Assembly (NCBI GenBank): GCA_958450325.1 | Contig: OY288257.1 | Span: 31,452,771 to 31,516,770, forward strand | Direction: 5' to 3' | From: Agrostemma githago | Taxonomy: Eukaryota > Streptophyta > Magnoliopsida > Caryophyllales > Caryophyllaceae | Length of the DNA stretch: 64,000 nucleotides | In this document: positions 11,192-22,400 of the stretch, one piece after another | Numbering within the stretch: the stretch's first letter is position 1 | How the letters are laid out: each line of letters starts with the position of its first letter | Program-made: the position numbers and the translations under genes | Notes under the pieces: generated by a model | Told to the model about the DNA's origin: nothing | What the model saw: the letters and a program-made list of their open reading frames with translations, nothing else | Databases searched by the model: none

Positions 11192-11220
11192 GGGCTAGGT
11201 GACTTGATTACACCTAGCCC
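11192..11220. repeat. Hairpin-forming inverted repeat 2, element B
   Basis: Perfect 10-bp arms GGGCTAGGTG and CACCTAGCCC around ACTTGATTA. The loop resembles that of the preceding hairpin. Conserved in D at 47486-47514 with identical arms. A third, weaker copy of the same loop (GTGACTTGACTACACC) lies near 11293. Confidence 0.75.
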
Positions 11221-11438
11221 TCCCCTCCTATTTCCTTTTATTTCCTTCTTTTTATTTTCTTCCCCCTTCTATATCTTTTCTTGTCTCGGCTCATGGTGAC
11301 TTGACTACACCCCGGCCGGACACCTTCTACCATTTTCTTCACTTTATTTTTTGATTTTTAGCTTTATTTTTGTAGTTTCTTTTCTTTTTCTTTTGTCTCT
11401 CCGCACCCTACGATCGAGCATGAGGACATGGCTCGATT

Positions 11439-11453
11439 TAAGTGTGGGGGAGC
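11439..11453 (+). other. Internal polypurine-tract-like site, element B
   Basis: TAAGTGTGGGGGAGC, nearly identical to the terminal PPT at 13205-13217 but 1.8 kb inside the element. It is preceded by a small stem, ATCGAGC/GCTCGAT (about 11414-11438). Conserved in D at 47731-47745. It could be a second plus-strand primer site or a relic of an older element end. Confidence 0.55.
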
Positions 11454-12319
11454 GATATTCTAGTATAGTTTAGTTTATTTTCTTATTTTTATCGAAAAAT
11501 CTTGAAAAAACCCTAAAATTTTGAAATTTTTTCACAAAAATCAAAAAGATTTTCTCTTTTGTGTTTTTCATTTTGTGTCTTTGTGTCGTATATTTGTTTG
11601 TGTGCGTGTTTTGCCTCCCTTTTTCCTTATAGGTCGCTTAATCACCGCTAGCTTTGGAGAGCTTTCAAGACACTCGGTAACATCTTTTCAACCCTTTTTC
11701 CTCTTTGTTTCTTATGGAGTTTGGAGGAGATATGTGTTGTGGTGTGCTCGGGTGGAGCTTTGTAAAGTTCGTGGATGAATGGTTGCTCATTTGGAAGTTC
11801 GGGGTGGTGTGTGTTTTGTATGTGTTCGTTTTGTTTTGTTCTTGTTTTGTTGCTTTTGTTTCTTTTTCTTTCGTTCGTTTTCGTCATGTCTTCATTTTGT
11901 GTTGCGTTTGTTGAGTCTTGTGCGTAAATGGTTTTCGAAAACCCGGTTTAGAGGCTAGTGTGTGAGTGTCTATTTTCCCTTCCTAGTAGTGTAAATCGAG
12001 TCTTGGACTTTAATCTAGTAGAATGACCCTAAATCAATGAGTTCGTTGGTCCTTTACCTTGAGTCCACCTAGCTTACTAGGAATTTACTACGGGATTTGC
12101 ACTTTTGACCATTATGACCACCCACGGTGTGAAAAGGCCTTGGTTACCGAGTCTCGTCTCTTAGGTGACCGTGTTTAGGATTGTTTGATTAGTCCAAGTT
12201 CTCCACTTTTTGTGGGTTTGAAAGGGAATGCGCAACCCCAACTTACCCATTTCCCTACCTTCTAAACATATACACACAATAAATTGCAAATTGTTGATTC
12301 TCTCTTTCTTGTTACACAA

Positions 12320-12545
12320 TGAAATGCCAAAATGCCAAATCTTGTCAAAAGGGCAAAGAAAAGAAAAAGAAAGAAAAAAAATGAAAGAAAGAAAAGAATG
12401 AAGAAAAAGAAAAGGCACAAAAGCCAAAAAGAAAATAGAACAGAAGAAAAAGAAATGGCATGGCAACAAACAAAGCAAAAATGTCAAAAAGAAAGAAAAT
12501 GCCAAAAGAAAACCCGTCTCAAAAAAAAAAGAAATCCCCACAAAA
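12320..12545 (+). repeat. A/G-rich low-complexity tract, element B
   Basis: A run of AAAGAAA-type units broken by repeats of AAATGCCAAAA/AAAAGCCAAAAAG. Equivalent tracts are in D (48590-48785), F (57411-57625) and, reversed, E (about 56990-57175). Lys-rich and Phe-rich ORFs across it are composition artefacts. Confidence 0.7.
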
Positions 12546-13204
12546 ATAAGCCTTTTTCCGACTTTTGCCGTGAAGAGCCTACCAAAGGACCGAGTCCCGA
12601 GGAAGGATGATAGCGGCATTAGTCGGTCTTCCCTCATTTTGCATATTTCCACCTTTTTACTTGGACTAGTTAGGCGGTTTTAGACACAGGACGACCCTCT
12701 TGGCTCACGCTAAAGGGGGCGGGGTCTCACATACCTACAGTGTCGACTAACACCGTGGTTCTTCACTTTTCCACTCCGCCGATCGTCCCGTAGTACGTTT
12801 TTAGAAAGTTAGGAGGACCTAGGTAAGTTACCAACGTTTTTGTTGCTTTATCGTCATACTATTAGGGTTTAGTCCACCTTGGTTTGTATTTCTAGCTTGG
12901 GAACGTTGTCACTTACCTCGAGTCCTAAACCGGTGTTTCATTCACCGCTTTTTGAGGGAAGCGGTATTTCTTTTGTCTTGGGTGCAACCGATTATTTGTT
13001 TGTTTGTTTGTGTGTTTGTTTGTTTGTTTATGTGTTGTTGTGTCCGGTTGCATCCACGGTTTTGTCGCAAGACCCGACTTGCCTTGCGGGGTGCACTTCT
13101 CCTCTAAGTGTACTCGCGTGAGTTGAAGGGGCGTAGGGTGCGCTAATACCCACTCGGATAGTTTAGTAGATAGTATGTGCTTACTCGAGGGCGAGTAAGG
13201 GTTA

Positions 13205-13217
13205 AGTGTGGGGGAGT
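13205..13217 (+). other. Polypurine tract of element B
   Basis: AGTGTGGGGGAGT ending immediately before the TG of the 3' LTR. This is where plus-strand DNA synthesis would be primed. The same motif precedes the 3' LTR in D (49459-49471) and F (58295-58307). Confidence 0.88.
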
Positions 13218-14259
13218 TGATAAGTGTGATTTGTAGTGCCTATTTTGTAGTGTTTTGGTCCCATTTTCCTTGTTGAATAGCTCCTTGGGTGCGGTTTAGG
13301 GGCTTCTTATGTTTCCTTTAGTTCGTTTCAGGTTCCCGAGACCAATTTGGAAGAGTTGGAGCGATTCCGACTCGATACATACACATTTTGGAGCCAACGG
13401 AGTAAAGGAACGATCACTCGATGCCTTGGAGTCGACCCCGAGACCTTGGGACCCAATCCCGAGCCTCTTAAACTCGATCCTGAGACCCGAGATTCGGTGA
13501 GAAGCCCATGAGAAGCAAGGAGGGACCATAGAGAGCATATTGGAGGCCTACAGAGCCTTCCCGACCGAGACCAAGTGCCATCTCGGTCGGGAAGAGGTGC
13601 ACGTTTAAGGAGGTTGCTGTGAAGAGCCGTCTCGGTCGAGACCAACCTTGTCTCGGTTGGGACCAACCCTTCCCGACCGGGACCACACCGTCTCGGCCGG
13701 GACGGGCCTGCTGCAGCTCCGCTTTGTTTCTTTCTTCTCCTTTCATTCTTGTACCCATATATATACTCCCTTCTTGTAATTTTAAGAGATCTTATCTTAT
13801 CTTATGTTATATCCTTAAAACCCTAGACTACTTTAGGTTAGATTAGATTAGATTAGTGTAGATTAGTCGGTAATTAGTAATTAATCTTAGATTAGTACTT
13901 GTATTAAGGGAATTCTTCAAGATCCATTCAAGATTGACAACCTTGGGTGTTTGTTTTGGGTTTTCTTCATTAATGCAAGTTTTGTTCTTTCTTCTCCTCT
14001 AGTGTGGTATAATCCTCTTCTCCTTTTACTCTTTATCTTGTTTTAATCATCCAAGTTTTAATCTTTGATTGTAGTTTATTGTTTTCACTAGTTTATAGAT
14101 GTTTGTTTTGTTTCTTATGATGATTCTCCTTGTTAGTGTTAGTTGTAGTTGGATTATGTTAGAGTAGTGTTCTTGCTAGGGTTAGTAAGGTGATTAGGGT
14201 GTTGATTGGGTGATTAAGGGTCTGTTGGAGTTGTTGGTGGAAGATTTGGGTTTCCTCTT
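13218..14259 (+). repeat. 3' LTR of element B, first part
   Basis: Begins TGATAAGTGTG as in the 5' LTR and follows it base for base with few changes, including the palindrome array (about 13559-13702) and TATA-like box. It is broken after GGTTTCCTCTT, where Tat element C is inserted. The last five bases, CTCTT (14255-14259), are the target duplication. Confidence 0.93.
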
Positions 14260-16539
14260 TGTGGACATGACATAGGTCCACCCCGACGTGGCCATGCGCG
14301 GGTTTGGGGAGGCAAATGAATCTCCATATGAGATGGTCAAATTGAAATTTAAATCGAAGTAGGAGTCGCCACCGAATTTTGTGGTTATTCGGAACCGTTC
14401 GAGCCCACTCTATGTCGTAGTGGGCCATATACAAAATACGGCCCATTTCCGATGTCAGAGTTTATTGGGCTCGTCCCTTTGCATATCGATACCGATGCCG
14501 ACTGGGCGGTTAATCGTATATTGAATGACTCTCGTAGCCAATGGATTCGGACATCCGGAAACCACGGTTCTGAGTAAGGGGTGAGGGTACGTGTTGGGAA
14601 GTTCACTAAGAACACCCAACCCCGCCCGCACTTAGCGGCCTTTACTAATATATCGTTCGTTTTTGGTGTACACGAGTTAGTTCGACGGTTGAATGATATG
14701 CAAACATTATTTTCCTAAGCATGTGAGAAAAATAAAGTGGGTTGCTAAGTCGTTTAATGCATGTTTAAACTAATAACGTCAAAGTTATTTTAGCATGTGA
14801 ATTCGTTTTAGTCTAATAAAACGATTAAAACAAATAAAAAGCTACAAACACGAGAAAACGAGTTAGTAACGGTGAATAAATCGAATAAAGATGTAAATAA
14901 AAATATGCATGACTCGAAAAAAGTTTTAATGACACGTGATTTATTAACACGTGTTGACCGAGGTCGAAAAAAAGTATTTATTAAAATATGTCGCGAAAGT
15001 CGCATTTTAATATAAAGTTCGAAAAGAATTAAAAATAGAAAAGCGAAGAAACGAAAAAAAGGGACTCGGCCGAGCAGGCTACCGCGCGAGTCGCCTGACA
15101 GGCGCGCGACTCGCGTGGCAGTCTGTCCGGGTTTTTTATTTTGTCGAAAACCGTCAATTTTTATAAATCGCGTACAATATGGATTAATTTATACTCGATT
15201 TATATTTTCGATATTCGATTATGAAATCGATATCGAATAATCGGAATGATTTTATAAAAAGTTTTGAAAAAACTTGTTTTTTGAACGAAAATTGAAAAAA
15301 TAATTTTGAACGAAAAAAGATGTTAATTTTCTCCGCGTTAAAAATCATCGAATTTTGTTAAAAAAAGGTAATGATTTTATTAGCATCAACGAAAATTGAT
15401 TTAATTTAGTTCTTGTAGGTACGATATTCGATTAGAGAATCGGTATCGTATTTTAAGAACGTTATAAAAAAAAAATTATCATCGAAAATAAATAAAAATA
15501 TGATGCGACAAACGACCCATATTAATAATGCGAAACGATCGATGAAAAAAATAAAAATAAAAAAGACGGACGAAAAAAGAAAAGGAAGACGTGAGAGATA
15601 GAAAGAAAAAGGAGAAGAATCGGGTTTGATTTACACCCTCAACCTACATGCTTTGCGTTCTCGGTATAAGGCTCGTCGGACGGTGGCTTAGGCACGGGAG
15701 CGTCGAGATGATGCGGGTGAGTTAAGGTGTCGGTTTTTGGAGCGTTTTTGTGTGTGTGTGTGAGGCGTGGGTTTGGCCGGGTGACGGGACGGATTCGTCG
15801 GTTTTTGGACACTATTTCGGTATTCCTTCGGATGTGGATTTCGAGATTGTTTTTGCTATAATAATCGTGTATGAGTTGCTGAAATATTGTGTATCAAAGC
15901 TGTTTTTTTTGTGTCGGATATAAGGTCCTATTTATAGGAATCGAGGTGGTCTTATTTGTGTGACAAGAAACACCGGTTTGGATAGGAAATACGAGAGTGT
16001 GTAAGGGAATAAACTTCTCGTTTCTTGGTGAAGAAGCCAAAAATCTAGGCTGGTGGGGAGGTATTTCGGCTGTCCTGGGGTATCTCGGCCGAGTATTTTG
16101 ATGCTCGGTCGATGTCTGATTCGGTTTCCGGATAGAATTCCTACTTGAGATCGAATTCTATCCTTAAACGGATTTGTTTAATATTATTTGAAAGCTGATT
16201 TTGTGGTGTTTGAGTCCGAATCAGCCGTGTAGTGTCACGGCCAGCTCGTGTGACTCGGGAAAAAATATCTTTGACCGGGTTTGACTCGGTCGCTAAAAGA
16301 CGGTTTTACCCCCGGTGTCGGAATCGACCCAAATTAGTCTCATTTGACTCGAAAGTACCCACTGGGCCTGGATTTGAGGTCCGTTTTGTGAGATTTGTAC
16401 TCCCTAATAAGCCTAAACCAAATGTCCATGATTTCGAGCCCATATCCGAGCCCATTAAAGCACGTTTGCGTCCTATCATCATCGGGTGTTTGGTGGGACC
16501 TACTATAGACACCTGGCGGTCAAAATGTGGGTGTCTACA
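14260..16539 (-). repeat. 3' LTR of element C
   Basis: 2280 bp. In element orientation it runs from TGTAGACACC (plus 16539) to GTCCACA (plus 14260). It pairs with 26827-29135 with very few substitutions and several small indels in A-runs and TG-repeats. It contains a GC-rich hairpin (15084-15116) in otherwise AT-rich DNA and a TATA-like box on the minus strand (about 15929-15937). Confidence 0.93.
15084..15116. repeat. GC-rich hairpin in Tat LTR (element C, 3' LTR copy)
   Basis: Arms CGCGAGTCG (15085-15093) and CGACTCGCG (15107-15115) around a 13-base loop. The 5' LTR copy (27657-27687) is identical. The LTR of element A (31916-31946) has CGCGGGTCG and CGACCCGCG, a changed base pair that keeps the stem. 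Confidence 0.75.
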
Positions 16540-16552
16540 GAGCCCCCACTCT
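16540..16552 (-). other. Polypurine tract of element C
   Basis: On the minus strand AGAGTGGGGGCTC directly precedes the 3' LTR start TGTAGACA. It marks the plus-strand priming site and confirms the minus orientation of the element. Confidence 0.85.
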
Positions 16553-17310
16553 GACTGAGGCTTGGACAAGGCGAAAGTCAGAGTAGCTACCAGGTCAATC
16601 AAAGATTAAGACTTGGCAGACTTCCGATCGGGTCGTTTAGAGTCCATTAGACTTGCGTGAAGGGCTCGCCAGCCATAAGATAGAAATCATACCTGGATAG
16701 ATGTCGATAACGGCGCGGGGACTTTCTACTAAAAAAGTCTTGGATTTGTCTGGTTGCAGACAATTTCCATCTTGAAATTGCGCGGGAGCCCCTATTAGAA
16801 GCTGCGGATGTACCGCTTACTGATACATCCGATTCCTCAGCGAAAATGTTGCTTGAATTTTCACTGAGAACTTTGAGAATTCTCCGAGAGTCTTGGGATA
16901 CCTGTCTGTTTTGCATGCAACATACAGATAAACATCGACTCGTGCTGGGGGAGAAAAATGATTTCTTGGTTGATTTTTTTTTTTGTTTGGAAAAAAAAAC
17001 CGAATTTTTTTTTTGAAAATGGCGAAAAAATCTTTTTTTGAAAAGTATGGGAAGAAAAGGAATGTTTGGGATGACTTGATTCCTGATCAGATTCTGACAC
17101 GGATTCCTAAAAATTCTGGTTAGGCCTGTATGCCTAGGTGAAGTAGGGAATACTGCAAAAATCCCTATTCCAGGGGTGACTAGGAGAGAAGATTTCTCTA
17201 TTATAAATAGAGAGTTCTTGCCCTTAATCTTCTCATATTCCAACCTGAAATATTTCCTTCTCATCTTAAAAATCCCTTTAGACTTTTTAGATAAAAGAAA
17301 ATCTTCTGCC
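16553..17310. other. Noncoding region between 3' LTR and antisense gene of element C
   Basis: About 760 bp. It would be upstream (promoter and 5' UTR) for the plus-strand gene and 3' untranslated for the element transcript. It has A/T homopolymer runs near 16975-17040. A TATA-like ATTATAAATAGAG at about 17199-17211 lies 100 bp before the chosen ATG, which suggests the antisense gene has its own promoter (inference). Confidence 0.5.
17201..17209 (+). promoter_or_regulatory. TATA-like box of the antisense gene, element C
   Basis: TATAAATAG in the context CTATTATAAATAGAGAG, about 100 bp upstream of the ATG at 17311. It matches the plant TATA consensus well and sits at a plausible distance for a short 5' UTR. 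No expression evidence is available from sequence. Confidence 0.5.
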
Positions 17311-19128
17311 ATGGGTATCGAACACCTGACCGCGATGCTTCACGCGTGGGCCCAAGATTTCCGAGATGGAGATAAAGTCCAGTTAACTCAGATGGGAATT
17401 GTAGCCTTGTTCCCGCTCCAGCGACTTAAGGTGGATACCCATTTCCTGGATGCTTGCTTGACCTTTTGGGATACTACCCATCATGTTTTCGCTTTTCCCC
17501 GGGGAGAAATATGTCCCCTTCCCGAAGAGATTGCTGCTGTAGGGGGTTGGTGCCCCAATGCTCATCCTGCTATTCCTCCTTTTTACCCTGATCCAAGGAG
17601 GAGACTGAGGGATTTTCTTGGGTTGTCCCATGCTGAGACTTCCCATATGGTGAAGGGAAATTCCGTTTCCCTGTTTGACTTGGCTGATAAATTTATGGAT
17701 CTCAATGGTCCCAGAATTTCTCCTACTCACAGGCGTAGGGCCTTTGCCTTCTGTATGCTGCATCGATACGCTTTCGAAGGTCGGATGGATGCTGACTCAT
17801 GTTTAGGCGAGATCAGACAAATCAGCATAGTGGATCAAATGGAGGCAGGTTACAGCCCAGCCTGGCTGATAACTGGGGAGATCATCATGGGCCTCGATGC
17901 GAGGAGACTTGATCCAGATCGGCAATTAACGGGCGGCCTTCGTCTTCTACAGGTATTTGACCTCTTTTTTTCTTTTTTCTTCGAAAATTTTCCGAAATTT
18001 TTTTTTTAAAAAAATTTCCGAATTTTTTTTTTTTATTTTTTTTTTAAAATTTCCGAATTTTTTTTTTTAAAATTTCCGATTTTTTTTTTAAAAAAATTTC
18101 GAATTTTTTTTTTTGATTTTTTCGAATTTCAGATTTTTTATTTTTCGAATTTCCGATTTTTTTTTCGAAAAATTTTTTGAAATTTTTTTTTCCGGAATTT
18201 TTTGATTTTTCGAAAGTTTTTGACTTTTCGAAATTTTTTGCAGATTTGGTTATCCGAGCGCCTGTCAATTATAGAGCCCCCGACGAGCATATCCATGTAT
18301 CGAAGCTGTCAGATAGGCTCACGGTCTCGACGAATCAGCTCCAATCATCATATAAATCGGAAGTACTGGGATGAGGAGTTAAAATTCCATGGCGGGCCCT
18401 TGATTAGGTGAAACGTGATCTGGTGGTTCCTCTCGAAGATGACGGGCCTAGCTAAAAGAGATAAAGCCCGTTACCTGGTGATTTTGTCCTTGGACTGGAC
18501 CGTCCATATTTACCCAGATCGTCTTCTAAGGCAGTTTGGTTCATTTCAGCAAATCCCCGAAACTGAAGCAATTATTAGCGTCTCGGTCCAATTGACGGAC
18601 GCTATGTGTGACACGTGGTTACAACGCTGGTTTACCCGGGTCATGTGGACTATACCTCGCCCTTGTCAGACCGCTTGGGTTTCTGAATCATATCTTAAAT
18701 GGGCTTCTGAAGAATCCAAAGAGGCTCGTGAAGCTTTAAAGACTGATGAGGCTTTTGACTTAGCCCGTAGAGAATCGATGAAGGATAATAGATGGTTCTT
18801 TGAAGAAGAAACTCCAACTACCTTTGTCGGGCCGGAGTCAGGTTCTAAGTCAAAGACTAAGACTCGAGCTAAAGAGACCGGTGCTAGTGACTTAGAGAGA
18901 AGGCTCGGACCTAAGCTAGCGGTCCGAGACAGGTTTGGGCCGCGGGAACGGCTACCCGAGAGGGCACGGGTCCGGCTAGGACCGACTGAGGTGACCGGGG
19001 AATCAAGTTTGAAGAAACGAGCCCGGGTTAAGGAGATTCCCTTGGTGATTCGGGAGCGTTCACCTCCACGTCGACGTCGGTGGGCCGAAAAAGAGACTAG
19101 GGACAAGGGAAAAGGAAAAATGCCTTAG
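17311..19128 (+). pseudogene. Antisense spliced gene of Tat element C (DUF7745/plant-mobile-domain-like), one in-frame stop
   Basis: Exon 1 is 17311-17952 (214 codons, from MGIEHLTAML). A phase-0 intron follows at 17953-18243. Exon 2 is 18244-19128. Joining the exons reads LLQ/IWLSERLS, with the WLxER element typical of plant mobile domain proteins. Exon 1 has FWDTTHHVFAFPRGEICPLP, the conserved 'Trp-Asp...Phe...Pro' block of DUF7745-type domains. Exon 2 ends in an Arg/Lys/Glu-rich tail with RSPPRRRRW. A TGA at 18409-18411 interrupts exon 2 in frame. An in-frame ATG at 17176 also exists; 17311 is preferred because it follows the TATA-like box at 17201 and fits the domain start. Antisense ORFs between pol and the 3' LTR are known in Tat elements, but their function is not. 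The domain name is from motif recognition only. Confidence 0.72.
17953..18243 (+). other. Intron of the antisense gene, element C
   Basis: Begins GTATTTGACC and ends TTTTTGCAG. It is 291 bp, phase 0, and extremely T-rich, made of irregular repeats of TTTCCGAATTTTTTTT-like units. Reading through it instead gives a Phe/Lys-rich stretch and then a stop at 18007. Splicing restores a conserved junction. On the gag-pol strand it is an A-rich run, so it is not removed from the genomic RNA. Confidence 0.7.
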
Positions 19129-19469
19129 ATTTTTATTATTTAATATTAGTACTATTGTTTTTTTTTTTAGATTTTTTTTGTAATTGAATTTTTTATGAGA
19201 TAAATAAAGAAAGTTTATTAAAAACCGTTCCTGTTTTTCGTTTGCGGTGGTTGTGCCCTTTTGAGGGGCTGCCTACGTATCCACAAATAGCGGAATCAAA
19301 CCAAACGTAGTTCAGACCTTAAATTGCAATTTCGAAATACATCAAGACTATTGGTTCAAGATGTTTATAACAGTAGAATAAGTAATTCTAGCTTTTGACT
19401 TGTCTTAAAAAGTTTATTTTGAAAAGATGTTTTTAATAAACTTTTGCGAATGACATTGAGAGAAATGGG
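19129..19469. other. Convergent 3' noncoding spacer of element C
   Basis: Same arrangement as 554-904 in element A: T-rich run, then the CTGCCTACGTATCC block (about 19267-19280), then the end of pol at 19470. No gene. Confidence 0.5.
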
Positions 19470-22400
19470 TCAAGGGTAATAACGTTTCAGCTGGTCCAGG
19501 TTAGTTGGGTTGACAAACTCATTCCCGTCCAGATCTGTTAGCATCACCGCTCCACCCGATAGAATCTTCTTTACCAAATAAGGTCCGGCCCAGTTAGGTT
19601 TGAACTTTCCCCTTGGGTCTACTGGTAATAAAGCTCGTACGGACTTGAGAACTAGATCTCCTTCTTTGATATTCCTGGGCCTTACCCTTTTGTTGAAAGC
19701 CCGTTGGATTCTTTTCTGGTAGATCTGTATGTTATTAAGGGCCCGAGATCGTCGTTCGTCTAGAAGTATTAACGAGTCATATCGTGCTCGAACCCAATCG
19801 GCTTCCGGTACTTGACTTTCGAGTAGGATTCTGAGTGACGGTACCTCCAGCTCGACAGGTTGGACCGCTTCCATCCCGTATGTAAGGTAATACGGTGTTG
19901 CCCCGGTCGCAGTACGAATCGAGGTTCGATATCCCCAAAGGACAAATGGTATCTTATCGGGCCAGTCCCGATAGTTGTCAGCCATCTTTTTGAGTATGGT
20001 GACAATGGTTTTGTTAGCTGCTTCTACCGCTCCATTGGTTTGGGGTCGGTAGGGTGAAGACGTATGTCTTCGAATCTTGTATTTAGCTAACAAGGCTGCC
20101 GTCTCGGCCTGAAAGTGGGTCCCGTGGTCACTGATGAATTCATAAGGGATCCCATATCGGCATATTATCTTGTTTTGGATAAATTTGGCAACGTGGCTGG
20201 CGTTGAGAATACGGTAGGATTCTGCTTCGACCCATTTGGTGAAATAGTCGATTGCTACCAAAATGAAATAGTGTCCTCTGGTTCCCGAGGGGTTTATCTT
20301 TCCGATTATATCGATTCCCCATGTTGAAAATGGCCAGGGTGATGTCATGGTATACAGCAGGGATGGTGGCATGTGCTGTACATTAGCGAAAATCAGGCAA
20401 TTATGGCAATGTCTGACATATAGCTGGCAATCGGTTTCCATGCTGTTCCAGTAATATCCAAGTCTCATGATCTTCATGACTAGCATCTGGGCATTCATGT
20501 GAGGACCACACTCGCCGTCATGTACTTCGGCCATGACCTTTTCAGCATTACCCTTGTCGACACATAAAAGGAGAGCCCCCTGTGGTGTCTTTTTGTAAAG
20601 TTGCCCGTCATCGGTACGGACGAACTGGGTTGCTAGCCTACGCAAGGCCTTTTTGGCTCGATTGTCGGCCTCGGGTGGATACTCCCCGGTTGTCAAATAC
20701 GCCTGGATCGATTTATACCACGGCTCGGGATCGGGTATCTCGATATCCTCGATGTCATGGATATATGCTGGCTCGGATCGTCTTTCGACGCAGATCGACA
20801 TGCTGGTCATATGATCGGGAATATTTAGTAAGGACGCCAGTTTTGAGAGTGCGTCTGCGAACTGATTTTCTTCCCGAGGTAGGTATATGTATTCTACCCC
20901 TTGGAATTGTTTCTCGAGATCCCTTACTCGTGCCTGGTAGGCCATGAGATTGGCATTTCGGGTTTTCCATTTTTGGAGTGCTTGGTTAATGACCAGTGAT
21001 GAGTCGCCGTGTACTCGGAGGTTTGTGACCCCTAAGTCGGCGGCGGCTTGTAGCCCGTGGATGCATGCTTCATACTCAGCGGCGTTATTGGTGACGTCAA
21101 AGTCCAATTTGATAGATACGGGAGTGTGTTCCCCTCTTGGCGAGATTAGGAGGATTCCGACCCCAAATCCTCGGAAGTTGGATGCTCCGTCGAAGTATAA
21201 ATCCCATGTCTCGGTGTCAGTATGGAAAATATCTTCATCCGGGAAGGACCAAGTCTCGGTGTGTCCTTCTTCGGTTACGGGACTCTCAGCGAGAAATTCG
21301 GCAACTACTCGGCCCTTGATGGCTTTCAATGGTACGAATTTTAGATCGAATTCTGCCAACATCAGGGTCCATCTTGATATTCTGCCGTTGAGAATGGGCT
21401 TTTCAAAAAGATATTTGATCGGATCCATCCTTGACAGTACCTGTACCTCATGGCTGAGCATGTAATGTCGGAGCTTTTTAGTGGCCCAAACTAGTGCTAA
21501 ACACGTCTTTTCGAGCATGGTGTACTTACACTCGTACTCTAAAAACTTTTTGCTGATGTAGTATATTGCTCGTTCTTCGGAGTTGACCGTTTGAGCTAAC
21601 ATAGCCCCCATGGCTGTCTCTGTCGTGGTTAGGTACAACGACAAAGGTAAATCGTGCTGAGGTGGCATCAGGACCGGCAGTGAAGACAAGATTTCCTTGA
21701 TTCTGTCAAAGGCTGCTTGACACTTGTCGTCCCATAGTAACCGTTCCCCTATTTTCAGCTTCTTTAAGATCGGTTCACACACCATGGTTAGTTTTGAAAT
21801 GAACCTGCTGATGTATTGGACCTTTCCAAGAAAACCTCTTATCTCCTTTTCGGTCTTAGGAGGTTGCATCTCGGTGATGGTCTTGATCTTAGCTGGATCG
21901 ACTTCGATACCGTGTTGGCTGACGATGTGACCCAGTAATTTGCCAGAGGTTACCCCGAAACTGCATTTCTGAGGGTTTAGTCTCGTGTTGTATTTACGTA
22001 ATCGGGTGAAAAATCTTCTCAGGGCGGTAATGTGACCGTCCCTGTGCTTGGATTTGACGATCATATCGTCTACGTATACTTCCACTTCCTTATGCATCAT
22101 ATCATGTAATAAAGTTGTGGCGGTTCGTTGATAGGTGGCTCCGGCATTAATGAGACCAAATGGCATGACGGTATAGCAATAAGTACCTCAAGGTGTAATG
22201 AAGGTGGTCTTATCCATATCTTCCTCTGCCATTTTTATTTGATTGTATCCAGCATACCCGTCCATGAATGATAGAAGGGCATGGTCAGCTGTGTTATCCA
22301 CCAGTATATCGATGTGTGGTAACGGGAAATCGTCTTTCGGGCTCGCCTTGTTAAGATCCCGAAAGTCCACGCAGACACGCACTTTACCGTCTTTTTTAGG

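Larger units (their letters stand above)
10187..13204 (+). other. Long 3' noncoding region of element B
   Basis: About 3 kb between the ORF and the polypurine tract with no convincing gene; ORFs here are low-complexity shadows. It holds, in order, an eight-copy palindrome array (10515-10698), hairpins (11071-11101 and 11192-11220), an internal purine tract resembling a PPT (11439-11453), T/C-rich stretches, an A/G-rich tract (about 12320-12545), and TTTG-rich repeats near 12995-13040. Related sequence is present in D (46500-49450) and E/F. It occupies the place of pol and env-like sequence in full Athila elements. Confidence 0.7.

Noticed and set aside
12161..12652. Phe-rich 'membrane' ORFs and Lys-rich ORFs across the A/G-rich tracts (also near 48500, 57000 and 57500)
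   Set aside because: Low-complexity composition on both strands; no start context or conserved protein shared between elements.
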